From Toxonevra muliebris (Eukaryota > Arthropoda > Insecta > Diptera > Pallopteridae): a DNA stretch of 64,000 bases. The position numbers and the translations under genes were made by a program. Location of the stretch: NCBI GenBank assembly GCA_963691655.1, contig OY829329.1:13654708-13718707 (forward strand), read 5' to 3'. Below are positions 61,001 through 64,000 of this stretch, in pieces; positions within the stretch are counted from its first letter, which is position 1, and each line of letters opens with the position of its first letter. The notes below the pieces were generated by a model. The model ran no database searches. It worked only from the letters and a program-made list of their open reading frames with translations, and was not told the DNA's origin.

Positions 61001-63388
61001 TACTGTATTGGTCTTCTGGGCGAGCGTTAATTACGATGTATGAATTTTGCCTGGTAGGGCGAGCGTGCGAAACGTGAAGATACGTTGACTACAATGTATA
61101 TATTGCACCTGGTAGGGCGAGCGTTGACTACGATGTCTGAGAAGCGCTTGATAGGGCGAGCGTGCGGAGCGTAGCTTGTTGTCTCGGGAGCGTCCGGGTT
61201 TTAAGTCACGGTTGCAAGAGGGGCGTCGGCCGAATGAACCGATCCAAAACGGTTCTACTCGTTTCGTCGTGTGCCCACCAGTCAGGTGGCGAGTGGCTGG
61301 GTACACGCGTTACTTGTCACTTCCGTCTAATGACCACATTCAGTCCTATTTCAAAGGAAAATAACTATGTCATAAGCAAGTAGCCACTGCTCTGCTGCGC
61401 CGGTATAATTTCATTTACTACTGCTGCCTGCTCGATCGTAACTGTCTAGGTATTGTACGTGTCTCTTTGGATGTGTGATTCTTCTTCTTCCTCGTTCCGC
61501 TTTCGATTTCCAGTCGCTACTGGAATTGTGGTGCTGTTGCTTCATTGGCACGCTCTTATTGGGTGGCTGGATCGCGTGACATTATTGTTTATCAAATTAT
61601 CGTCGCAGTAGGCTGTCTTATTTTCTCATTCTTTTTGCTTGTCTGCTTACTTCGCATGATAATCCTGTTACTTGTGTGTGCGCTGCTAGAATTTGTTATT
61701 GGTTAATTTTGTGTACGTGGTTGTCCTAGGGGGGAAACTCTGTGTTCCTCAGGGGGAACAATGCTACGTTGTGCGGTACAATTTGGTTGGCCAAAAATTG
61801 TGCCGTCACACACTTTAAAGTGGTGTTAAGAGCTTCTTGCATTCTGTCTGATATAGTGGGACCATCGGTGCCCCTTATTATAATAGCTACATCATCTGCA
61901 TAGCCCTGAGAATGAAATCTTTCAAGAAGTTCGCCTATAACCATGGTCAACAGTAAGGGTAATAAAACTCCCCCTTGAGGGCATCTCTTAATTGTCGGCA
62001 CGGTCAGTTGCGAGCCTCCTTGATCATAGCTAATAATTTTTGAGTATTGAAAGTTTTATTTAATGACTTTTTTCACCCACTCTAAGTAGTGAGATATTTT
62101 TTGAAAGCTCCCTCTTACTACTTTTTTGAACTATTTTATTTAACTTTCAAAAGTGTAAAAAACATTTTTAAAATACAAAGTTTAAGATCATGAAGGAGAT
62201 AAAGAGCAAAATCGTTTACACTTATGGGAAATTTAACAAACCTGTGTGTAAATCCCAGAACATTTCTTTGCTATTACCATTAAAATCTTTTTGCTATAGT
62301 TCAACGGTTTGGTGATTTATTTTTTTATTATGCAACTAACTAAAAGTCATACAAAAGTCTAGACACTGTCACTGATACACATGGATTCACAGTAAGTACC
62401 TAAGTGTAGTTAATATTTCATCGACTATATTATTTTCAACTTCCCACAAGTTTGCACTAAGGAATATGCATATAAAAATAGTAAGTAGGAATAAAAAAAA
62501 TAGAAAAAAAAAGGTGAATTGCAAATATGTAAAACTGATGCCAGGAAACAATGTATCAAAGTATCAAAAAAAAAAATTAAAGGACGTGTGAGTATATTTT
62601 ACTATTTTACTGATGTGTGTATATAGAAAATTGCACAAAGAAACCAAAAAAAATTGGAAAAAAATTTAAAAAAAAAATATATGATTTTATACGAGCTCGC
62701 ATAAATTTCCAAAAATGAAATTCACATTTACAGCCAGCGAAACGATTTCATTTATTCCCAACAAATTTTTGCAAAAGATTGAAGAGGATGAAAACGTATT
62801 CCAAAAAAAAAAAACGGAAAAAAAATTCCCAATGCAAAAACCTTGCAAATGTAAAACTCTAAAATGCCAAAAAAAAAAAGAAGAAAAATACTTGAATATA
62901 AAAATAGAAAAAAAAAAACCAAACTTACATTGGGCAATGGAAAACCATCCAAATGCCATACGATTTTCGGTGTGGGATTGCCAGTGGCGCTGCATTTGAG
63001 CGAAACAGAGGGACCCGGCTGAATGGTTTGCTCGATGAATTTGTAGATGAGTTGAGGAGCTACTTCTGCAAAAAAAAAGCACAAAATGAAAGAAAATTAC
63101 AACAAAAAAAAGAACGAAGCAACTGCAGCTGCCAAACATAATCTAAAGATATCTTCGCATATGTCTGCGCATTTACAACTCACCTCCCAATCTCAATTCG
63201 GCCGTTGTCTGTACCGATTCGAAATCATTTTTTACAATGCATTGATACATTCCTTTATCCTCCTTGGTTATGGATGTAATACGTATGTGCTCCTTCGATA
63301 ATAGACGCACACGTGCACCAGAACGCAATGGCTGTCCATCCTTGAGCCAGGATATGCTCTGCTTTGGAAAACCGGAAATGCTGCAAAT
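19786..63388 (-). CDS. Dscam2: Dscam2, homophilic neuronal Ig-superfamily receptor (5' part outside window)
   Basis: A multi-exon minus-strand gene whose exons encode, in order, Ig4 (end), Ig5, Ig6, alternative Ig7A or Ig7B, Ig8, Ig9, FN1-4, Ig10, FN5-6, one membrane segment and a cytoplasmic tail. This is the complete insect Dscam layout minus the N-terminus. Two Ig7 exons of equal phase identify Dscam2 rather than Dscam1, 3 or 4. In Drosophila, Dscam2 mediates isoform-specific homophilic repulsion between sister neurites and is spliced to A or B forms in a cell-type-specific way. All exon junctions I placed use GT-AG and keep frame. With Ig7B and the proximal last exon the window encodes 1878 residues; with the distal last exon, 1912. 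Oddities: an in-frame TGA in Ig6 (55,100-55,102), a large low-complexity insert in Ig7A and two alternative C-termini. Confidence 0.93.
21360..21640. mobile_element. Solo copy of the palindromic MITE-like module
   Basis: The start (GAGAGGAAAAGCGGGCTAAA) matches 2912-2931, and the interior AGAGCAAAAATGG...TTTTTGCTCTGAACAT blocks match 3030-3120. The end (GACTTTTCCTCTC) is complementary to the start. A 3'-ward partial duplicate (AAACGACTTAAAAGAGCAAAA...) lies at about 21,755-21,880. Confidence 0.7.
23551..23556 (-). promoter_or_regulatory. Candidate polyadenylation signal (AATAAA) for the proximal isoform
   Basis: The minus strand reads AATAAA about 140 nt after the stop codon of the proximal terminal exon. 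It supports that exon being a true 3' end. Hexamers are common in AT-rich DNA, so this is only suggestive. Confidence 0.45.
23696..24585 (-). CDS. Dscam2: Dscam2 proximal alternative terminal exon
   Basis: The acceptor is AAATGTAG at 24,586-24,587. The split codon A|AA joins the previous exon as ...PQLH-KNILPIRKKDFKKESS. About 295 residues follow to a TAA. The tail is low-complexity: Ser, Ala, Gln, His and Pro-rich blocks with proline-rich stretches (PPTRPLSPSPP, PPPISQPPPS) that could bind SH3 domains. A lysine-rich end (KSKKSKKKK) follows RCSPNALAIMKSS and GYHKRSLSTRQ. The CSPNAL motif is echoed by CSPNGL in the distal terminal exon. The frame is long and open, and the phase fits the strong donor of the upstream exon. 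Proposed role is cytoplasmic adaptor binding; this is inference. Confidence 0.82.
24586..24883 (-). other. Dscam2 intron with GT-rich repeat
   Basis: A 298-nt intron carrying a GT/GTGA microsatellite (about 24,640-24,710) and a G run. On the transcript this is CA-rich, a possible binding platform for CA-repeat splicing factors (inference). Confidence 0.6.
24878..24884 (-). promoter_or_regulatory. Dscam2: Overlapping tandem 5' splice sites, 4 nt apart
   Basis: The minus strand reads CTTCATA|GTAA|GTTAGTACC. The first donor (GTAAGT, exon end 24,884) leaves one base and fits the proximal terminal exon. The second (GTTAGT, exon end 24,880) leaves two bases and fits the MDPV frame of the distal exon. 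GTTAGT is used as a donor elsewhere in this gene (after 32,215 and 27,221). Confidence 0.6.
24884..24997 (-). CDS. Dscam2: Dscam2 cytoplasmic exon 2
   Basis: 114 nt, flanked by AG (24,998-24,999) and two overlapping donors. It encodes HGHSPRSSVGGSGG, a Gly run, and KERLSVFSRPQLH. The phase is 1 in and 1 out with the first donor. Intracellular tail; no known domain, Ser/Gly-rich. Confidence 0.88.
25064..25669 (-). CDS. Dscam2: Dscam2 cytoplasmic exon 1
   Basis: 606 nt, the first exon after the membrane segment. It starts YPRQLFSRNVNTMRPN and contains HREQYYGTVRKS, ERIPEYSEDIYPYATF and SESEEYDSLNSDSD. These Tyr-containing motifs (YYGTV, YPYATF, EEYDSL) are candidate phosphotyrosine and SH2 docking sites, and a dibasic KRHKRRSKT patch is present. 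The phase is 1 to 1. The tail acts inside the neuron; known Dscam tails recruit adaptor proteins, and which ones apply here is not visible. Confidence 0.92.
25742..26000 (-). CDS. Dscam2: Dscam2 exon: FN6 second half and transmembrane segment
   Basis: It begins TRYTIGDLEPGAPYNLRVTA, the E-F-G strands of the sixth fibronectin III domain with the usual Tyr and Asn-Asn-Ala-Gly motif. After the juxtamembrane stretch GEPPEMRSLFNDVH comes one hydrophobic helix, LIAVIVTSLFGTILALIG, ended by Cys-x-Cys and Lys. Single-pass type I topology follows. The phase is 0 in, 1 out. Confidence 0.93.
26072..26250 (-). CDS. Dscam2: Dscam2 exon: FN6 first half
   Basis: 179 nt encoding NKPLAPHKQSLIRPNITSAL, then SSWQDGGCPIQYFSIEFKRYG and WIIVSSRIETH: the A-C strands of FN6 including the conserved Trp and Tyr positions. 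AG at 26,251-26,252 and GTAAGT after 26,072. The phase is 1 in, 0 out, matching its neighbours. Confidence 0.92.
26251..27220 (-). other. Dscam2 intron without recognisable elements
   Basis: 970 nt between the FN6 and FN5 exons, with TTAGATAG/GTTAGAGAG simple patches near 26,283-26,375. No exon-like frame and no element ends. A 78-residue minus-strand frame (26,877-27,113) has no domain and no usable splice context. Confidence 0.6.
27221..27499 (-). CDS. Dscam2: Dscam2 exon: FN5
   Basis: 279 nt forming one complete fibronectin III domain: PPSAPTISVIGTTTNSVSLQW at the start, GGAPLRGFTLTYRKEFGDWEE in the middle, CGTRYQFTIVTFNKIGTS at the end. AG acceptor at 27,500-27,501, GTTAGT donor. The phase is 1 to 1. 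It lies between Ig10 and FN6, as in all Dscam proteins. Confidence 0.94.
27562..28914 (-). CDS. Dscam2: Dscam2 large exon: FN1 (end), FN2, FN3, FN4, Ig10
   Basis: 1353 nt, 451 codons, uninterrupted. In order: the end of FN1 (AYHFRLYAENHLGTSAPS), then FN2 (PQQLLITWRPPERE...YTIAYQ). FN3 follows (NIQISWQAPPKESNHGIIQG) and then FN4 (SVIISWLPPRRPNGVVTKYN). The exon ends with Ig10 (KLACVFVGNPKPNAEWK...HEGNYSCVVRN), whose disulphide cysteines are both present. FN3 domains carry the typical Trp and Tyr core residues and Asn-x-Ser/Thr sequons. AG acceptor and GTAGGT donor; phase 1 to 1. One long exon of this content supports Dscam identity and clean assembly here. Confidence 0.95.
28915..31405 (-). 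repeat. Dscam2 intron filled by degenerate AATTCAGACCAAAA-type minisatellite
   Basis: From about 29,190 to 31,010 the plus strand repeats variants of ATTCAGACCAAAA, AAATCAGATCAAA and CCAAAACTTAGACC. The spacing is short and irregular, around 12-24 bp. The remainder (31,010-31,405) is non-repetitive. No coding content. Confidence 0.7.
31406..31879 (-). CDS. Dscam2: Dscam2 exon: Ig9 and first half of FN1
   Basis: 474 nt. Ig9: GPSVTVSKKQVTVRRGDRV, the first cysteine in LRCEADGDQP with Trp in DISWRAK, then DRGEYTCIASNTYG with the second cysteine. Then FN1: PPNFPVNLHVTDLGSRSVTL with AWSPND. A Gly/Asn-rich loop (MVGGGGSGGNNRDSQ) precedes ISNYILQYKKAGG. The phase is 1 to 1 with AG and GTAAGT. The Gly loop lies in FN1 between strands and looks like lineage-specific expansion. 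Confidence 0.94.
31946..32140 (-). CDS. Dscam2: Dscam2 exon: Ig8 second half
   Basis: 195 nt encoding GDSGEYRELSYGIGG, NGSLVIPKVGRDHEGSYLCQ, ASNGIGAGLSTLIKLIVHG. It carries the second Ig8 cysteine and the D-x-G-x-Y-x-C motif. The acceptor follows an A-rich run (AAAAAAAG), poorer in pyrimidines than usual. The phase is 1 to 1. Confidence 0.91.
32215..32334 (-). CDS. Dscam2: Dscam2 exon: Ig8 first half
   Basis: 120 nt encoding VPPRWILKPTDQDAILGNPV then VITCKADGFPVPSVQWKQSI, with the first Ig8 cysteine and the core Trp. The acceptor AAATAG is preceded by little polypyrimidine; the donor is GTTAGT. It is the common exon to which either Ig7 alternative must be joined, and it starts in the phase both leave. 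Confidence 0.92.
32980..34060. repeat. Tandem repeat, unit about 100-145 bp, about eight diverged copies
   Basis: The unit contains GAAACTCTGTCAAAGATGTC, TAACTAGAAAATATTGACCA, GAACAATTGAATACCGAGAG and ATTTCTGAATTACTGGAACT. The TATTGACCAGAACAATTG core recurs near 33,178, 33,272, 33,374, 33,479, 33,625, 33,766 and 34,036. It lies within a Dscam2 intron. Confidence 0.75.
34720..35477. mobile_element. Truncated foldback-family copy with GAAGTCAATTGGAGTCA array
   Basis: It carries more than a dozen copies of the minisatellite seen in the left arm of the 2303-3631 element (variants of GAAGTCAATTGGAGTCACTT). It then switches near 35,330 into the right-arm unique sequence (GACTCCAAAAAAGACTTC, then ATGCATTCTTTTACAGCTCTG at the end). 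Only one terminus is present, so this is a rearranged or one-ended copy. Confidence 0.7.
37200..37470. repeat. A-rich AAAAAGTAGTAAAA simple repeat
   Basis: Many variants of AAAAAAGTAGTAAAAAAAGT, followed by T-rich DNA to about 37,690. It resembles the GTAGTAGAAAA repeat near 59.2 kb. No function visible. Confidence 0.65.
37930..39860 (-). pseudogene. LINE fragment: 3' part of pol with RNase H-like and C-terminal region
   Basis: Read on the minus strand, broken frames give AIARPIITYAAPIWW (about 38,930-39,010) and the GIQMALRQTMELMQECMG region. Next comes GAYTLTAERFFL (a damaged RNase H 'YTDSS/SDS' segment), then GHCRVNKHLLVLGLVQDDIC followed by a Cys/His-rich end near 38,200. Upstream on the same strand (39,180-39,500) are decayed reverse-transcriptase pieces. 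The order AAPIWW, RNase H, GHC..NKHL and zinc-like cluster is that of Jockey/I-group LINE pol C-termini. Many stops; dead. Confidence 0.75.
40120..40610 (-). pseudogene. LINE 3' end fragment, same family as 1-640
   Basis: The minus-strand frame 40,126-40,530 encodes a LINE C-terminus: RCILAQLKSGYSKFHNLYLS, then VYPDCDQTSHDTQNLFNCPL with the C-x2-C...H...C cluster, then LTPRHLWTHAIEGTTFLG. Nucleotides 40,440-40,600 parallel 180-330, proving shared ancestry. The upstream part of the element is missing here. Confidence 0.85.
40845..41015 (-). mobile_element. tRNA-derived SINE
   Basis: On the minus strand an RNA polymerase III box A-like TAGCTGAGGCTCAAGTGG (40,986-41,003) is followed by a canonical box B GGTTCGATTC (40,945-40,954), at tRNA spacing. 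The body continues to ATTCGCCGTCCGGACTCGG and TATAAAACTAAGGC. The body resembles the 3' part of the SINE-like element at 49,895-50,160. Confidence 0.7.
41028..41130 (-). mobile_element. SINE tail fragment beside the SINE at 40,845
   Basis: The plus strand CCAAGACCGAGG, ACCCATGTTGTG, GATGCCGAATCCGAACGG parallels GCCAAGGCCGAGC, TTCATGTTGTG, ATGCCGAATCGAAACGG of 49,905-50,000. The tRNA-like head is not visible, so it is a second, truncated insertion in tandem. Confidence 0.55.
41417..41812 (-). CDS. Dscam2: Dscam2 alternative exon Ig7B
   Basis: 396 nt encoding VPPRISPFNFEDEITEGMRT, first cysteine in LMCSSSQGDQPFNITWLKDG, and a Gly-rich loop (GGGGGKGGG). Then come SSIISIHNVTSRHNGNYTCR with the second cysteine, and SVEYTAVLSVSG. 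AG acceptor at 41,813-41,814 and GTAAAT donor. It enters and leaves in phase 1 exactly like Ig7A, so only one of the two can serve as Ig7. In Drosophila the two forms bind themselves but not each other, giving isoform-specific recognition. Confidence 0.93.
42480..42650 (+). pseudogene. LINE pol C-terminal fragment
   Basis: The plus strand encodes CRNHYCGNEEEQETVTDLLC, then ECPAHLRNKNLDSLVVDDLK and a stop near 42,645: the Cys/His cluster that ends Jockey/I-group LINE pol. It is preceded directly by the half MITE, which probably interrupted it. Confidence 0.8.
43301..44346 (+). pseudogene. Internally deleted LINE: ORF1 start plus reverse-transcriptase pieces
   Basis: 43,301-43,522 is an acidic/basic LINE ORF1-like start (TEVDEEEIFDPFKGRRLTRS). 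After a jump, 43,789-44,037 gives VYYDFRKNVRSEIKRLGAMIKG-type sequence, EGVPQGSVLGPTLWNAMYDG and VTLVGYANYSS. The last is the catalytic YADD box changed to YANY. A frameshift leads into 43,889-44,347, containing HLDLLQARCNDAIARVRRWL and ending MLRGTHRHKDAFKEHLVELE. The large internal deletion and lost catalytic residues mark it inactive. Confidence 0.85.
45105..45647 (-). CDS. Dscam2: Dscam2 alternative exon Ig7A with low-complexity insert
   Basis: 543 nt, 147 nt longer than Ig7B. It encodes VPPKITPFSFARDLNVGDRT, first cysteine in IQCVIGTGDLPLTFTWLKDG, then about 80 residues rich in Gly, Ser, Ala and His (poly-Ala run, SSSSGHHH). The Ig fold resumes with VTIRQNDDFTSALSITSVTR, SGTYTCRVQNDAATVSHSAQ and LRVN. 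Acceptor AACAG (45,648 onward), donor GTATTT (weaker than most in the gene). Phase 1 to 1. The insert lies in the loop between the C and D strands, so the fold can tolerate it. It is the A form of the isoform pair. Confidence 0.93.
46430..47240 (-). pseudogene. Decayed LINE 3' fragment
   Basis: In the minus strand around 46,980-47,060 one frame gives a decayed Cys cluster (DCRSCLED, then EHYLC), and another the 67-residue frame ending TSILKSIIFVAIQRSR. The block TACAAAGATAATGCTCTTTAGT matches AACAAAGATAACGCTCTGTAGT near 56,545, so the two sites share a LINE family. Heavily mutated; edges uncertain. Confidence 0.5.
47470..49400. repeat. Degenerate tandem array, unit about 120-130 bp
   Basis: Recurring landmarks are TTTTCGATCAAAAGTTCTTGAA (near 47,985, 48,115, 48,365, 48,492, 48,575), ATCCAGTTGAGAAACG, CTACTTTGAGAAAGAA, and GAGCACAATCTCA with GTCGTAAATACTNGGA. 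The copies are quite diverged, which implies age. Short open frames inside it are by-products. Confidence 0.7.
49895..50160 (-). mobile_element. tRNA-derived SINE-like element
   Basis: The minus strand starts GGTCGCCATAGCCTAGCGG, containing a perfect box A (TAGCCTAGCGG, 142-152 of the 50,000 block), then TTAGTGTGTTGGACTGCTA, a tRNA anticodon-arm-like stretch. A T/A run follows, then the body shared with 41,028-41,130. A box B at tRNA distance is not clear (possibly deleted), so it is probably a defective copy. Confidence 0.55.
50170..50745. repeat. Tandem repeat, unit about 70 bp, about eight copies
   Basis: The unit contains CTTGGATCAGAGGTTTCGCG, TCTCTATTAAATTCTTTCTC and CAGATCTGGGCTCAGGGTAG. 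GATCAGAG cores recur at about 50,200, 50,270, 50,346, 50,556 and 50,620, with variants between. It directly abuts the SINE head at 50,160. Confidence 0.8.
50930..52640. other. Low-complexity A/T-rich intron DNA
   Basis: Alternating A-rich and T-rich stretches, with a GTAGTGAAAAA-like patch near 51,465-51,500, a GA-rich patch near 51,685-51,710 and a long A run near 52,053-52,083. No coding content or element ends. Confidence 0.5.
53380..54420 (-). pseudogene. Mariner-like transposase relic
   Basis: On the minus strand 54,210-54,376 encodes MEKHIPEQRLQIIEFYYKNS, then VFRELRLFYGRHNRPTEQAI, the helix-turn-helix start of a mariner-like transposase family common in insects. Downstream on the same strand, broken frames give NGAPFSFD-like and AVKRNIEQDPNE-like pieces. 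The catalytic part cannot be read continuously. No clear terminal repeats seen. Confidence 0.65.
54970..55128 (-). CDS. Dscam2: Dscam2 exon: Ig6 second half, with in-frame TGA
   Basis: 159 nt between CACCTCAG and GTAAGT, phase 1 to 1. It encodes DGVRLPTNI, then TGA at 55,100-55,102, then QRVQNGSLLIENVQR, DQGTYTCTARNKHNYTSQRS and VDVKVLG. The part after the stop is perfectly good Dscam sequence: second Ig6 cysteine, D-x-G-x-Y-x-C motif, right phase into Ig7. Family members have Arg (or Lys) where the stop stands, so a CGA-to-TGA change explains it. No internal splice site restores frame around it. It could be assembly error, a null allele or regulated readthrough. Confidence 0.9.
55410..55520 (-). 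CDS. Dscam2: Dscam2 exon: Ig6 first half
   Basis: 111 nt encoding GMPYVRPMPKLSAVAGKTFF, LKCPVAGYPIDSIIIEK. It carries the first Ig6 cysteine and the CPVAGYPI signature of Dscam Ig6. The core Trp of strand C expected two or three residues after PID is replaced by Ile. AG acceptor (CTAG) and GTACGT donor; phase 1 to 1. Confidence 0.91.
55645..55804 (-). CDS. Dscam2: Dscam2 exon: Ig5 second half
   Basis: 160 nt encoding NDRLMIGQYVTMFGDVISHV, NISAVKSEDGGEYECKAISR and AGDASHSARLNIYG. The ERLMIGQYV..GDVISHVNIS block is nearly invariant across insect Dscam proteins. Acceptor TTTTGCAG, donor GTAAGT; phase 0 in, 1 out. Confidence 0.94.
58550..59565. repeat. Local duplications around a GTAGTAGAAAA foldback
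   Basis: A block starting AAATTTCGTTAAAAAGAAAT occurs at about 58,552 and again at about 59,366. A 159-bp unit starting TATGACTTAAAATTATCTAA is tandemly duplicated (58,644 and 58,803) and appears a third time at about 59,477. Between them, CTACTACTATTTTCTACT-type repeats (58,990-59,170) face GTAGTAGAAAATAGTAGTAG repeats (59,205-59,365), forming a long imperfect hairpin. Confidence 0.75.
59870..60265 (+). pseudogene. LINE reverse-transcriptase fragment
   Basis: The plus strand gives RPISMMPFLLKCFERCAEHA, PLSSFQHANQ, then IGIFGDIEGAFDNATFDGMC, VDPILVNWMHSMLSHRLMMV and CGMNRGCPQ, ending in a stop. These are successive reverse-transcriptase blocks (RPI-SLL, DIEGAFD, GCPQG) of R1/Jockey-type LINEs. 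Two frameshifts and a premature stop; inactive. Confidence 0.85.
61010..61190. repeat. Short repeats built on TAGGGCGAGCGT
   Basis: Four spaced copies of (G/A)GGGCGAGCGT near 61,018, 61,057, 61,114 and 61,157, interspersed with TTGACTACGATGT and GTGCGNANCGT blocks. GC-rich relative to its surroundings. Origin unknown, possibly the edge of an old retroelement that continues to about 61,350. Confidence 0.5.
61700..62035 (-). pseudogene. LINE reverse-transcriptase fragment with intact YADD
   Basis: The minus-strand 61,726-62,001 frame encodes PTIKRCPQGGVLLPLLLTMV, then GELLERFHSQGYADDVAIII and MQEALNTTLKCVTAQFLANQ. The catalytic CPQGG and GYADDV boxes are intact, but only about 90 residues remain. 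It lies opposite in orientation to the fragment at 59,870-60,265, so it is a separate insertion or an inverted piece. Confidence 0.85.
62929..63065 (-). CDS. Dscam2: Dscam2 exon: Ig5 first half
   Basis: 137 nt encoding EVAPQLIYKFIEQTIQPGPS, VSLKCSATGNPTPKIVWHLD and GFPLPN, with the first Ig5 cysteine and core Trp. Its YxFIEQTxQPGPSVSLKC motif is a Dscam hallmark. Acceptor TTTTTGCAG, donor GTAAGT; phase 1 in, 0 out. Confidence 0.94.
63184..63388 (-). CDS. Dscam2: Dscam2 exon: Ig4 (C strand onward)
   Basis: 205 nt encoding ICSISGFPKQSISWLKDGQP, RSGARVRLLSKEHIRITSIT and KEDKGMYQCIVKNDFESVQT, then TAELRLG. Both Ig4 cysteines and the Trp are in this exon. Acceptor CATTTTAG; phase 0 in, 1 out. It is the first exon of the gene inside the window on this strand; Ig1-3 and the signal peptide are beyond 64,000. 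Confidence 0.93.
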
Positions 63389-64000
63389 CTAAAATGGAAA
63401 TTCCATCACAAACACACACACACATACACATTGATAGATATGTACACACACACACTTTTACAAATTTTTACAAATGTTTGTGTGTGCACGTTTGTATGTT
63501 TATAAAAGGACGAAAAAAAAAAGAATGAATTTTAGTTGCATCAGCACAACATGGATTAAAAAAAAAAGAAAAGTTTTCAATCAAAATTTCAAATGTGGTT
63601 TCGCATACAATTGCAATTGCACAGTATGGCGAAGCAGTGTTGCCAAATTTCTACATTTTTCTCTCTTTCGTTCGATGTTTGTGCTTCTCTTTAACCACCA
63701 ACTAGAATAAATATTTATGAGGAAAATGTGTTGCCATGTCAATTAGTGTTGCATATACAGATTGCACATGGCATTCCAGGTAGAGATAGATAGGATTACT
63801 ATCTATTTCGAAGTTGTTATGGTTACTAGGTATTCTTTACTAGCAAATCAAGAGTAATTAGGAGCAGTTGAATAGAAATTAAGAGAATAGCTCATAAATT
63901 GACAGTTGCTAGCTTGGTTGTTCAGGTTAAGGTAGATCCGGCTCCGGCCATAATGGAGGACTAATATTAATAGTTCCGTAAGTTAAAAACAGCAAGAGAG
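63389..64000 (-). other. Start of the next upstream Dscam2 intron
   Basis: CA microsatellites near 63,408-63,425 and 63,443-63,453. Otherwise AT-rich DNA with no exon. Confidence 0.55.

Larger units (their letters stand above)
55805..62928 (-). other. Seven-kilobase intron splitting Ig5
   Basis: Contains a LINE scrap (about 56,450-56,620), AC/CA microsatellites (57,190-57,260; 57,536-57,554) and CAACAA-rich DNA (57,800-57,890). Also present are an ATCGC/ATCAC pentanucleotide tract (57,955-58,020), duplications (58,550-59,560), reverse-transcriptase pieces (59,870-60,260; 61,700-62,035) and GAGCG-containing repeats (61,010-61,190). No exon found. Confidence 0.55.

Overview
This is nuclear DNA from a higher fly (Diptera, Brachycera; probably a calyptrate with a large, transposon-rich genome). 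The evidence is short, well-spliced exons of a Dscam-family gene set in very long AT-rich introns, CAG/CAA-, GGN- and TCN-repeat coding tracts, and a load of non-LTR retrotransposons, mariner/Tc1 elements, foldback elements and minisatellites. I see no bacterial, organellar or viral genes. Species cannot be named from the sequence alone.

The only host gene I can support is on the minus strand and fills the window from about 63.4 kb down to 19.8 kb. It is Dscam2, a homophilic immunoglobulin-superfamily neuronal recognition receptor. Sixteen exon positions with matching splice phases run in order: Ig4 (end), Ig5, Ig6, two alternative Ig7 exons, Ig8, Ig9, FN1-4 with Ig10, FN5, FN6, transmembrane segment, cytoplasmic exons. 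Two alternative terminal exons follow (23.7-24.6 kb and 19.8-20.8 kb). The signal peptide, Ig1-3 and most of Ig4 lie beyond 64,000. The two Ig7 exons (45.1-45.6 kb and 41.4-41.8 kb) share acceptor and donor phase and are the hallmark of Dscam2. With the Ig7B exon and the first terminal exon the window encodes 1878 residues.

Three features of this gene deserve attention. An in-frame TGA sits in the Ig6 exon where relatives carry arginine. Two donor sites 4 nt apart at 24,878-24,884 would connect the same exon, in two frames, to the two terminal exons. The Ig7A exon carries a large low-complexity Gly/Ala/His/Ser insert.

Region by region: 1-5.5 kb holds a LINE fragment, a Russian-doll foldback element (8-bp target duplication), a mariner relic and an RTE-like LINE relic. 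6.5-8.0 kb is an 18-bp minisatellite with a higher-order period. 9.5-10.8 kb is a nearly complete Tc1/mariner element of the DD37D (maT) type with one nonsense codon. 11-19.8 kb is gene-free, very T-rich DNA with diverged tandem repeats, downstream of Dscam2. From 19.8 kb to the end, everything outside the exons is Dscam2 intron. It is filled with LINE 3' pieces, tRNA-derived SINEs, a mariner relic and several unrelated minisatellite arrays.
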